A stretch of DNA of 44,310 nucleotides, taken from contig NZ_AQVC01000003.1 of assembly GCF_000372405.1 (NCBI RefSeq), positions 1-44,310 of the forward strand. Reading direction: 5' to 3'. The notes under the pieces were generated by a model. That model was not told where the DNA came from. It did not search any database and saw nothing but the letters and a program-made list of their open reading frames with translations. The position numbers and the translations under genes are program-made. This document shows positions 16,511 to 23,834 of this stretch, piece after piece. The stretch comes from Porphyromonas somerae DSM 23386 (lineage in GTDB: Bacteria; Bacteroidota; Bacteroidia; Bacteroidales; Porphyromonadaceae). How positions within the stretch are numbered: the stretch's first letter is position 1; each line of letters begins with the position of its first letter.

Positions 16511-16532
16511 ACCATACAATAAAGAAAAGGTT

Positions 16533-17330
16533 ATGAGAGTAATTATCCAAGAGAACAAAGAATTGCTAGCTAAGTGGGCTGCACGCCACGTGGCTGAGCG
16601 TATCAATAATGCCCATCCTACTGCCGATAAGCCCTTTGTGCTAGGACTCCCTACCGGCTCTACTCCACTCGGTATGTATCACGAGCTGATTGAGATGAAC
16701 AAGGCTGGCAAGGTGAGCTTCGAGCATGTGGTTACATTCAATATGGATGAGTACATCGGTATCCCTAAGGAGCACGAGCAGAGCTACTACACCTTTATGT
16801 GGAGCAACTTCTTTAGCCATATCAATATCAAGGAGGAGAACACCAATATCCTCAACGGCAATGCCTCTGATTTGCAGGCAGAGTGCGAGCGGTATGAGGA
16901 GAAGATCAAGTCTTACGGTGGCATCGACCTCTTCATCGGTGGCATCGGCGAGGATGGGCATATTGCTTTCAATGAGCCTGGCTCTTCACTTTCGTCACGC
17001 ACCCGCATCAAGACCCTCACTTCGGATACCATCGAGGTCAACTCTCGTTTCTTCGATAATGATATCAACCTAGTGCCTAAGACCGCTCTTACCGTGGGCG
17101 TAGGCACCATTATGGATGCTAATGAGGTGATGATCCTTGCCAACGGACAGAAGAAGGCAACGGCACTAAAACAAGGGATTGAGGGCGGCATCAGCCAGAT
17201 GTGGACCATCTCGGCTCTACAGCTACACCCTCACGGTATCATTGTTTGCGACGAAGCAGCTTGTGGCGAACTACGTGTGGCTACCTACCGCTACTTTAAG
17301 GATATTGAGAAGGACAATCTAGCGCTATAA
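16533..17330 (+). CDS. nagB: Glucosamine-6-phosphate deaminase
   Basis: A 265-residue enzyme turning glucosamine-6-phosphate into fructose-6-phosphate and ammonia. The frame is open from an ATG at 16455, but that would lie inside the hairpin and add 26 unlikely residues; [10 protein letters not shown] at 16533 aligns with known NagB starts. Catalytic residues fall at the same numbers as in E. coli NagB: D72 in NMDEYIG, then D141, H143 and E148 in [11 protein letters not shown]. The [11 protein letters not shown] phosphate loop is at 39-49. The sialidase gene begins 4 bp after the stop, so the two are almost certainly co-transcribed and serve amino-sugar and sialic-acid use. Confidence 0.96.
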   Translation: MRVIIQENKELLAKWAARHVAERINNAHPTADKPFVLGLPTGSTPLGMYHELIEMNKAGKVSFEHVVTFNMDEYIGIPKEHEQSYYTFMWSNFFSHINIKEENTNILNGNASDLQAECERYEEKIKSYGGIDLFIGGIGEDGHIAFNEPGSSLSSRTRIKTLTSDTIEVNSRFFDNDINLVPKTALTVGVGTIMDANEVMILANGQKKATALKQGIEGGISQMWTISALQLHPHGIIVCDEAACGELRVATYRYFKDIEKDNLAL

Positions 17331-17334
17331 GTAT

Positions 17335-18888
17335 ATGATGACGAAGAAGGGACTCCTATTCGCCACCTTACTACTCCTTTCTACCTGCCTACTCTCTGCT
17401 CAAGAGGGGGGCATCAAGGTCTATCCCTCTCGCCACGGAGTGGAGGCGGGAGCACAGCACAAGACGCTCCTAGCCATTGAGCTAGAGGAGCCTCTCAAGC
17501 GTAGCGATCAGCTACAGCTCCGTTTCGCCATTCCTACTGAGAGCCAACGACTGATAGAGAGTCTGGAGATTCTGAGCTCCGATTCTCTTGCGGTGCGTGA
17601 CTTGGATGATTACAAGGGGCGAGTGAAGTATGCCACTCACCCACTCAATAGTTGGTGCGAAGCAACGCTAACAGGAAAGGCGTACGAAGGGGCCAAGGTA
17701 CTCTACCTCTCCGCCAACCTAGCTACACCTGAGCACTATTCGCCACACCACATCTTACGCTGTAGGATGAAGGAGCTGTCGCTCAATGGACAGACTGTGG
17801 AGGCAAAGCAGGTGGGCGATGAGACGTTCCGCCGTTTCTTCAGATCGTACAAGCCACTATTTGTGCCTGGTGATGGAGGTAGTCGCAACTACCGTATCCC
17901 TGTGATTCACAAGACTCAGAGTGGAGTGCTTCTTGCTTTTGCCGACCGACGGAAGTTCAATCAGACCGATATCCCCGAGGACATAGACATTATTCAGCGT
18001 CGCAGCTTTGATAATGGTAAGACTTGGAGTGAGCCTGAGATCCTAATCCGTGGCACTGGCTACGGCAAAGGGTATGGCGATGTGGCAATTGTGCAGGCGA
18101 AGAGTGGTAAGCTGGTGATGCTCTTTATTGGTGGGCAAGGGCTTTGGCACGGTCGCCCCGATACCCCGATGCCTACCTATATGATGACCAGTGACGACGA
18201 TGGTGCCACCTGGAGCCCCGCACGCGACATCACCCACTTTATCTACGGCTCGGAATGTACCGACCCGCAGAGGAGCCAATTCTGGAGTGCCTTCTGTGCT
18301 TCGGGTCAAGGGACCGTGACGGAGAGTGGTCGTATCATGTTTGTCACTGCTATTCGCCCCGATGCCAATTACCGATTGGATAACTACCTCGTCTACTCCG
18401 ACGATGAGGGGGAGACGTGGCAGGTTTCGGAAAGAGCCTATGCTGGTGGCGATGAATCAAAGGTGATCGTGATGCCCGATGGAGCGGTGCTGATGAGCAT
18501 CCGTAACCCCCACAAGGGCGACCGTATCTTTAGGGTCAGTTACGATGAGGGAAAGACGTGGCAACCTACTCAGGACTATGCCGGTCTGCACGACCCCGCC
18601 TGTAACGGTGCCCCGCTTCTGATGGAGCAAAATGGACTGAAGATGCTACTCCACTCGCTTCCGTATGGACCTAATAAGCGGTGGGACGGCGCCCTCTACG
18701 GCTATGACCCCTATCGCCAGCAGTGGAGCGATGCAGTGGTGATCAACCCTGGCATGAGTGCCTATAGCGATATGGTGGACCTCGGCGATGGCTTGATTGG
18801 CTACTTTGTAGAGGAAGATGATGAGATGTCAATGGTCTTCATCACCTTTACCCTCGAGGATCTCCAAGCGATGCAGAGAGAGCACTGA
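17335..18888 (+). CDS. nanH: Exo-alpha-sialidase (neuraminidase)
   Basis: A 517-residue secreted GH33 enzyme that cuts terminal sialic acid from host glycans. A signal peptide ends at about residue 22 (LLSAQ). Residues 25-165 form an N-terminal beta domain, and the six-blade propeller follows. The YRIP motif is at 186-189 (arginine R187). Four Asp-boxes of the form S-x-D-x-G-x-T-W are at 224-231, 286-293, 355-362 and 402-409. Further candidates for the active site are E374, R390 and Y477. Nothing essential appears missing. It lies 4 bp behind nagB. No nanA, nanE or sialic-acid transporter is in the window. Secretion is likely to the periplasm or surface; no T9SS C-terminal domain is seen. Confidence 0.95.
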   Translation: MMTKKGLLFATLLLLSTCLLSAQEGGIKVYPSRHGVEAGAQHKTLLAIELEEPLKRSDQLQLRFAIPTESQRLIESLEILSSDSLAVRDLDDYKGRVKYATHPLNSWCEATLTGKAYEGAKVLYLSANLATPEHYSPHHILRCRMKELSLNGQTVEAKQVGDETFRRFFRSYKPLFVPGDGGSRNYRIPVIHKTQSGVLLAFADRRKFNQTDIPEDIDIIQRRSFDNGKTWSEPEILIRGTGYGKGYGDVAIVQAKSGKLVMLFIGGQGLWHGRPDTPMPTYMMTSDDDGATWSPARDITHFIYGSECTDPQRSQFWSAFCASGQGTVTESGRIMFVTAIRPDANYRLDNYLVYSDDEGETWQVSERAYAGGDESKVIVMPDGAVLMSIRNPHKGDRIFRVSYDEGKTWQPTQDYAGLHDPACNGAPLLMEQNGLKMLLHSLPYGPNKRWDGALYGYDPYRQQWSDAVVINPGMSAYSDMVDLGDGLIGYFVEEDDEMSMVFITFTLEDLQAMQREH

Positions 18889-18954
18889 ATGAGGTAATTC
18901 GCTTCTTTGTATTTCTTGTGAGCTTTGTCTCTTAATACGAATGATGTAAGATTT

Positions 18955-20073
18955 ATGTTGGGAAGAGTTTTTAGAAGAGCTTGGTTAGTTGGGCTCTGCC
19001 TAATTTCATTGACTGTGAAGGGAAATGCTCAGGAGAGTGGGCGCCACTTCAATCTGGAGGTACACACCCGAGGCGGGTATCGAGTAGAGGGTGTGGAGCC
19101 ATTTAAGGAGACGACGGGCGGTCGCTTCGCTTTTGACCACTTGATGGTGGGTGTAGAGGGACGGTTTACCCCGAAACTCTCCTATCGGTATGTGCAGCGT
19201 TTTAATAAGGATGCTACAATCTATCGGCTCGAAAACCTAAGCAATGCGATCGATTACGCCTTCTTGAAGTATCAGGCGAGTGACCGAGTGGCGGTGACGG
19301 TGGGTCGGCATGCTAAGCTGGTGGGGGGATTTGAGTTTCAGGAGTACCCCATCGATGTCTACGACTTTAGCTGGTATGGCAATCAAATCACCTGCTACCT
19401 CACTGGGGTGAGTAGCTCTTTTCAGCTCTCACCAACCCAGGAGCTGGCTCTGCAGGTTACCAATAGCCGCACTCGGGAGCAGAGGGAGGCCTTTGGACAC
19501 GATGATATTGTGGCACTACGCTTCCCCCTCATGGGAGCGATGGCGTGGAATAGTAGCTACTTCGACCGCCAACTTCAGCTAAGGTATGCGGTCGCTTTTG
19601 CCCCCTTGGCAAAGGGAAAGAAGATGTTTACCATCGGGACGGGACAAAAACTGGACTTTGGTCGCTTTAATATCTATCTCGACCTCCTCTACTACCACTC
19701 CGACCTCGATTACCTAGGCGTGCTGAGGGGGCATGGCATTCCAGCAAAGGCGATAGAGCGGTGCGACAACCTCAGCACCGTACTAGAGGCTCGCTACAGC
19801 TTCTCTCCTCAGTGGCAACTGCAACTCAAAGGGATCTACGACACGGCTCGCGCCAAGATCTACGACCAAGCGGAGCGAAGTCAGCTCAATAGACAGCTCT
19901 ACCAAGCAGCACTGCAGTACTATCCGATGGAGGGACAGCACTGCTACTTCTTTCTAAGTGGTACCTACCAAACCTTTGGTCACAGCGGGGCATTGACCGT
20001 AGGTACTCCCGACCAATTCAGGTGTGCTCTGGGGCTAGTGGCCCGTCTTTCGCTCTTTAGCAAAGCGTGGTAA
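18955..20073 (+). CDS. Porin-like outer-membrane protein
   Basis: A 372-residue protein. The frame can be extended to a TTG at 18925, but the ATG at 18955 puts a normal signal peptide first (MLGRVFRRAWLVGLCLISL, ending KGNAQ). The mature protein has long aromatic-rich beta-strands (RFAFDHLMVGVEGRF, LSYRYVQRFNKDA, VAVTVGRHAKLVGGFEFQEY) and resembles the phosphate-selective porin O/P-like family. It could be a channel for sugars released by the sialidase upstream, from which it is separated by 66 bp; this is inference from position. Its last 17 bp overlap the convergent purN gene. Confidence 0.7.
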   Translation: MLGRVFRRAWLVGLCLISLTVKGNAQESGRHFNLEVHTRGGYRVEGVEPFKETTGGRFAFDHLMVGVEGRFTPKLSYRYVQRFNKDATIYRLENLSNAIDYAFLKYQASDRVAVTVGRHAKLVGGFEFQEYPIDVYDFSWYGNQITCYLTGVSSSFQLSPTQELALQVTNSRTREQREAFGHDDIVALRFPLMGAMAWNSSYFDRQLQLRYAVAFAPLAKGKKMFTIGTGQKLDFGRFNIYLDLLYYHSDLDYLGVLRGHGIPAKAIERCDNLSTVLEARYSFSPQWQLQLKGIYDTARAKIYDQAERSQLNRQLYQAALQYYPMEGQHCYFFLSGTYQTFGHSGALTVGTPDQFRCALGLVARLSLFSKAW

Positions 20074-20635
20074 GCCACTTCGCAATAGTTGGGGCAAAGT
20101 AACGATGCTCCAGCACCTGCACCTTCTGCTGAATCTCCTCTGCCGTATCGGTGGAGGAGATTTCTGTTGTGGCTTGGAAGAGGGTAGTGCCACGGTCGTA
20201 CTCCTCATCGATCACATGGATAGTAATCCCCGAGGTGGTCTCGCCTGCTGCTTTTACCGCCCTATGTACATTCATCCCATGCATCCCTTTGCCCCCATAC
20301 TTGGGAAGTAGAGCGGGGTGGATATTGACGATCCTATCGGGGTAGGCACTGAGGAGAAAAGACGGAATCAGTCGCAAGTAGCCAGCTAGCACAATAGCAT
20401 CCACATGATACCCCTCTAGCAAGGGCAAAAGGGTGCTACTAGAGCCCAGCTCCTCACGGGTCAGATAATGAGAGGGGATGCCAAAGGCCTTCGCTCGCTC
20501 CTGTACATACGCCTCTTTTTGGTCGGTGATCACGCAGGCAATCTGTAGCTCTAGCTCGGGGTGAGCTTGGAAATATTCGGCTATTTTCTGCATGTTGCTA
20601 CCACTCCCTGAGGCAAATATTGCAATAGTTTTCAT
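20057..20635 (-). CDS. purN: Phosphoribosylglycinamide formyltransferase
   Basis: A 192-residue enzyme of purine synthesis that transfers the formyl group of 10-formyl-tetrahydrofolate to GAR. The N-terminal phosphate loop is ASGSGSNMQ (8-16). Catalytic N104 and H106 lie in NIHPALLP, and D147 in HVIDEEYDRGT. Length is normal. It is divergent from acpP, a gene order I recall from other Porphyromonadaceae but cannot check here. The 3' end overlaps the convergent porin-like gene by 17 bp, which leaves no room for a separate terminator between them. Confidence 0.95.
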   Translation of the reverse strand: MKTIAIFASGSGSNMQKIAEYFQAHPELELQIACVITDQKEAYVQERAKAFGIPSHYLTREELGSSSTLLPLLEGYHVDAIVLAGYLRLIPSFLLSAYPDRIVNIHPALLPKYGGKGMHGMNVHRAVKAAGETTSGITIHVIDEEYDRGTTLFQATTEISSTDTAEEIQQKVQVLEHRYFAPTIAKWLTTLC

Positions 20636-20687
20636 ATGAAATAACGTTAAAAATGCACATCAATATACCCATTGTGCAGAATATGTG

Positions 20688-20744
20688 TATATTTGCGGAG
20701 TAATTGATGAGTTATCATTGTCAAAGATAACTACATTTGCGGAG
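20688..20744 (+). promoter_or_regulatory. Tandem promoters with palindromic operator candidate before acpP
   Basis: Two full matches to the -7 box TAnnTTTG occur: TATATTTG (20688-20695) and TACATTTG (20732-20739). Both are embedded in the direct repeat ATTTGCGGAG (20691-20700 and 20735-20744). Between them GTTATC (20711-20716) and GATAAC (20726-20731) form a dyad that ends one base before the second -7 box, a position suited to a repressor. No good -33 element is seen for either. Confidence 0.5.
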
Positions 20745-20795
20745 AATATATACAACTAGAGATATTGACAACAACTAAATTACAAAAGATTTGCC

Positions 20796-21044
20796 ATGAC
20801 AAGACAAGAAATTGCAGACAAGGTAATAGAGATCATCGTAGATAAGCTCAACGTAGACGCGAGCGAGGTAACTGAGGCAGCTAGCTTCACCAATGATCTT
20901 GGTGCCGACTCTCTCGATACTGTAGAGCTTATTATGGAGTTTGAAAAGGTTTTTGACATCAACATCGAGGATGAGGTGTCTCAAAACATCCAGACCGTTG
21001 GCGACGCTATTAGTCACATCCAAGCTGCTATCGAACAAAAGTAA
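20796..21044 (+). CDS. acpP: Acyl carrier protein
   Basis: An 82-residue acidic protein carrying growing fatty acyl chains on 4'-phosphopantetheine. The attachment site is S39 in [15 protein letters not shown], the standard motif. N-terminal helix and length are typical. It precedes fabF, its partner in chain elongation, but a repeat element and a strong terminator separate them, so the two genes may be controlled differently. Codon use leans to the CGT/GTA/GCT/AAG type expected for high expression. Confidence 0.97.
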   Translation: MTRQEIADKVIEIIVDKLNVDASEVTEAASFTNDLGADSLDTVELIMEFEKVFDINIEDEVSQNIQTVGDAISHIQAAIEQK

Positions 21045-21046
21045 TA

Positions 21047-21168
21047 GGAAGTTGCAGAATGGCGACCTGCGGTGTTGCTTTCGGGATTCGGGCTTGGTCA
21101 AGTACGCTAGTACGCTCCCTTCGCCCTCACCCTCAGCGCCTTGCATATCATCCATTCTGCTGCCTTCC
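21047..21168. repeat. Dispersed hairpin element family A, copy 2
   Basis: A 122 bp element starting 2 bp after the acpP stop. The ends GGAAGTTGCAGAATGG and CCATTCTGCTGCCTTCC pair with a few mismatches. The core (GTTGCTTTCGGGATTCGGGC, GTACGCTAGTACGC, TCAGCGCCTTGCAT) matches copies 1 and 3. The outer arms differ in sequence from the other copies yet still pair with each other. Confidence 0.85.
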
Positions 21169-21170
21169 AT

Positions 21171-21192
21171 AAAGGCTGGTGTTTCAGTCTTT
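21171..21192 (+). other. Small hairpin between repeat element and terminator
   Basis: AAAGGCTG (21171-21178) and CAGTCTTT (21185-21192) pair over 8 bp with one G-U and a 6-base loop. It lies between the repeat element and the terminator, so the acpP transcript may end in a run of three hairpins, or a small RNA may lie here. Confidence 0.4.
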
Positions 21193-21209
21193 ATGAGAGG
21201 AAATAAAAG

Positions 21210-21265
21210 GGGCTGAAGTGTTCTGCATGGGGTAGCACCCTTTGGGGGCACTTCGGCTCTTTTTT
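21210..21265 (+). terminator. Intrinsic terminator between acpP and fabF
   Basis: GGGCTGAAGTG (21210-21220) pairs with CACTTCGGCTC (21249-21259) over 11 bp with two G-U pairs, followed by TTTTTT (21260-21265). The loop holds a further small GC-rich fold (GGGGTAGCACCC). It should stop or reduce read-through from acpP into fabF. Confidence 0.75.
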
Positions 21266-21321
21266 GATATTGGAGTTGTCAGTAAGTTGTTCAACATATA
21301 AATATTCACACACTATATATT

Positions 21322-22578
21322 ATGGAGCTAAAGAGAGTAGTAGTCACTGGACTTGGTGCCATCTCCCCACTTGGGAGCGACCTCGCCTCTACTTGGGAGG
21401 GAATGAAAGCGGGACGCAGTGGAGCGGCCCCCATCACACTTTGGGATGCAAGTAAGCACAAGACACAATTTGCATGTGAAGTCAAGGGCTTTGACCCGGC
21501 CGAGCATTTCGACCGAAAAGAGGCGAGAAAGTTCGACCGCTACACCATGTTTGCCCTCGTCAGTGCCGAGGAGGCGCTGAAAGATAGTGGACTCGACCTA
21601 GAGAGTGCCGATAAAAACCGCATCGGCGTGATCTTTACCAGTGGTGTTGGTGGCATCAAGACCTTTGAGGATGAGATGCTCGATTACAATCCTGAGAGAG
21701 GTCCCCGCTTCAACCCCTTCTTTATCCCCAAGATGATTGCCGATATGGCGGCAGGGCATATCAGCATGGCGTACGGTTTTCACGGCCCCAACTACGCCAC
21801 CGTATCCGCCTGTGCATCGGGCACCAATGCCCTCATTGATGCCTTCGACCTCATTCGCCTCGGCAAGGCCGATATGATCGTGACTGGAGGTGCCGAAGCC
21901 GCCATCACCGTAGCAGGGGTAGGGGGCTTCAATGCCATGAACGCTCTCTCTACACGCAATGATAGCCCCGAGACCGCCTCACGCCCCTTCAGTGGCAGTA
22001 GAGACGGCTTTGTGATGGGCGAAGGAAGTGCCACACTTATCCTAGAGGAGTATGAGCATGCCAAGGCACGAGGAGCCCGCATCTATGCCGAGGTAGTGGG
22101 CGGTGGACTCTCTGCCGATGCTTACCACCTCACCGCCTCACACCCAGAGGGGCTAGGGGCCAAGCTGGTGATGCAAAATGCCCTTGATGATGCCGGACTA
22201 AAACCCGAAGATGTAGACTATATCAACGTCCACGGCACCTCCACTCCAGTGGGAGATATCAGCGAGGCAAAGGCCATCAAAGAGGTATTTAAGGAGCACG
22301 CCTACAAGCTCAATATCAGCAGTACCAAGTCGATGACCGGCCACCTACTAGGGGCGGCAGGAGCGATTGAGGCACTTGCCTGTGTGATGGCGATTTACGA
22401 AGGTGTCATTCCTCCTACCATCAACCATGCTGAGGAGGATCAAGACCCCGAAATTGACTATAACCTCAATTTTACCTTCAATCATAAGCAAGAGCGACCC
22501 ATCAGAGTAGCCCTCTCCAATACCTTTGGTTTTGGCGGGCACAATGCTTCGGTGATCTTCAAGAAATACGAGGAGTAA
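21322..22578 (+). CDS. fabF: 3-oxoacyl-[acyl-carrier-protein] synthase II
   Basis: A 418-residue condensing enzyme adding malonyl-ACP units during fatty acid elongation. The catalytic triad is complete: C164 in SACASGTNA, H304 in NVHGTSTPVGD and H341 in KSMTGHLLGAAGA. Glycine-rich C-terminal LSNTFGFGGHNASV is typical. Start at ATG 21322 gives MELKRVVVTGLG, the normal FabF opening. It follows acpP beyond a terminator and precedes rnc by 37 bp, the conserved acpP-fabF-rnc order of many bacteria. Confidence 0.97.
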   Translation: MELKRVVVTGLGAISPLGSDLASTWEGMKAGRSGAAPITLWDASKHKTQFACEVKGFDPAEHFDRKEARKFDRYTMFALVSAEEALKDSGLDLESADKNRIGVIFTSGVGGIKTFEDEMLDYNPERGPRFNPFFIPKMIADMAAGHISMAYGFHGPNYATVSACASGTNALIDAFDLIRLGKADMIVTGGAEAAITVAGVGGFNAMNALSTRNDSPETASRPFSGSRDGFVMGEGSATLILEEYEHAKARGARIYAEVVGGGLSADAYHLTASHPEGLGAKLVMQNALDDAGLKPEDVDYINVHGTSTPVGDISEAKAIKEVFKEHAYKLNISSTKSMTGHLLGAAGAIEALACVMAIYEGVIPPTINHAEEDQDPEIDYNLNFTFNHKQERPIRVALSNTFGFGGHNASVIFKKYEE

Positions 22579-22615
22579 TCCCTCCCCCTAGAGCGTGGGT
22601 TCTCACCTGATAAAT

Positions 22616-23389
22616 ATGAAGAAGTACCGTAGCCTTGTAGCAGAAATCCTGCGATTCCTACACCTCAATAAGCTGGGGAAGCAACCAGTGGCTCACAAAT
22701 CGGAGCGACAATTGATTCTCGAACAATTGGTAGGAGCCGAACTGGGCAACCCCCAGCTCTACGAGCAGGCCCTTACCCACAGATCTTATGAAAATGTGGG
22801 CAATCTCGGGAGCAATGAGCGACTAGAGTTTCTTGGCGATAGTGTGGTCAACCTTGCGGTAGGGGATACCCTCTTCGCACTCTATCCAGAAGAGTCGGAG
22901 GGTGTGCTCACCAATATCCGATCCTTTTTGGTGAGCCGAACCAATATGAATGCCACTGCCGAGAAGCTAGGCCTAGAGCCCCTTATCTATGCTGATAGCG
23001 GGCTACAGATCAAGGGGTCCGACCTCCTCGGCAATACCCTTGAGGCACTCGTGGGGGCGATCTACCTTGATAAAGGGTACCCTTTCGCAGCACAATTTGT
23101 CCGCAGTCACCTCATTGTCTCTAAGAAAAATGTGAAGGTGGTGGCGAAAAAAGAGGAGGACTACAAGACGGAGCTGATCATCATGATGCAGCGAGAAAAG
23201 GTGCCCTACCAATTTCTCCACCTCGATACCAAGTACGATAAAGCTCAGGGCTTTATCCACCGCTGTCAGCTACAAATCGACTTCCCCGACCACCCAATGG
23301 AGACCATCGGCGTAGGAAGTACCAAAAAGAAAGCACACCAAAACGCGGCCAAAGAGGCCCTCCGACGGATCGAAAAGAGTCGGAAGTAG
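22616..23389 (+). CDS. rnc: Ribonuclease III
   Basis: A 257-residue double-strand-specific endoribonuclease for rRNA processing and RNA decay. The frame opens at a GTG at 22595, but the ATG at 22616 (MKKYRSLVAEIL) is the better start. The catalytic signature NERLEFLGDSVV contains the conserved acidic residues, and a second acidic site lies in NTLEALVGAIYLD. A C-terminal double-stranded-RNA-binding domain (about 185-255) ends in TKKKAHQNAAKEALRRI. A short C-C mismatched hairpin (23436-23459) lies downstream as a weak terminator candidate. Confidence 0.95.
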   Translation: MKKYRSLVAEILRFLHLNKLGKQPVAHKSERQLILEQLVGAELGNPQLYEQALTHRSYENVGNLGSNERLEFLGDSVVNLAVGDTLFALYPEESEGVLTNIRSFLVSRTNMNATAEKLGLEPLIYADSGLQIKGSDLLGNTLEALVGAIYLDKGYPFAAQFVRSHLIVSKKNVKVVAKKEEDYKTELIIMMQREKVPYQFLHLDTKYDKAQGFIHRCQLQIDFPDHPMETIGVGSTKKKAHQNAAKEALRRIEKSRK

Positions 23390-23435
23390 CCACCATTCAG
23401 ATGGCCCCGAACCAACGAGGGGATAAAGAAACGGG

Positions 23436-23459
23436 TAAGGACCTCTGCGGAGCTCCTTA
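23436..23459 (+). terminator. Weak hairpin downstream of rnc
   Basis: TAAGGA-C-CTC pairs with GAG-C-TCCTTA around the loop TGCG, with a single C-C mismatch. It is followed by TTAATAG and not a real T-tract, so termination would be weak. Confidence 0.4.
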
Positions 23460-23543
23460 TTAATAGTTGCTACGAAGAATCCACATGGTAAGCCCCCTGT
23501 TTTTCAATCCATCTTCCATCGTAAAATCACCTCTTTGAGCAAG

Positions 23544-23639
23544 GCAAAAACTTAGTTGCAACTAAGCGATCGGCGAGTTGCAACTAAGCAATCGCCGAGA
23601 TGCAACAAAGCAAATGCTTAGTTGCAACTAAACTTTTGC
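23544..23639. repeat. Four-box 22-bp palindromic repeat family B, copy 3
   Basis: Boxes GTTGCAAC (23555), GTTGCAAC (23577), GATGCAAC (23599) and GTTGCAAC (23621) are spaced exactly 22 bp apart. Arms 23544-23567 and 23616-23639 are reverse complements with two mismatches. Downstream TTTTATAGGG to TATCAGTG (to about 23665) is partly shared with copy 2. It lies between rnc and the TonB receptor gene. Confidence 0.88.
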
Positions 23640-23684
23640 TTTTATAGGGGTTTGTATATCAGTGACTTATAAACCGGCTTCAAG

Positions 23685-23730
23685 AGACCTTCGGGAACGC
23701 TCCCATGAGCTTCCTGAAGGTCTTTTATTT
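23685..23730 (+). terminator. Strong intrinsic terminator before the TonB receptor
   Basis: AGACCTTCGGGAACGCTC pairs with GAGCTTCCTGAAGGTCT (ending 23723) over about 17 bp with one bulged C and one G-U, around the loop CCAT. It is followed by TTTATTT. It isolates the receptor operon from upstream transcription. Confidence 0.75.
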
Positions 23731-23834
23731 GTCACCTAAACTTCTGATGCAGTTAACGTCAGTGTAACATACAAGTGCCACCTTTGCACTGTGAAAAAAG
23801 AAATAGAAGTTTTTATCTAACTCACAAGCACTGT

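Noticed and set aside
16455-16532. Upstream extension of nagB
   Set aside because: The extra 26 codons lie within a strong hairpin and do not match known NagB N-termini, while the ATG at 16533 gives exact family numbering of catalytic residues.
18925-18954. TTG start for the porin-like gene
   Set aside because: It would put ten polar residues ahead of the signal peptide; the ATG at 18955 gives a normal one.
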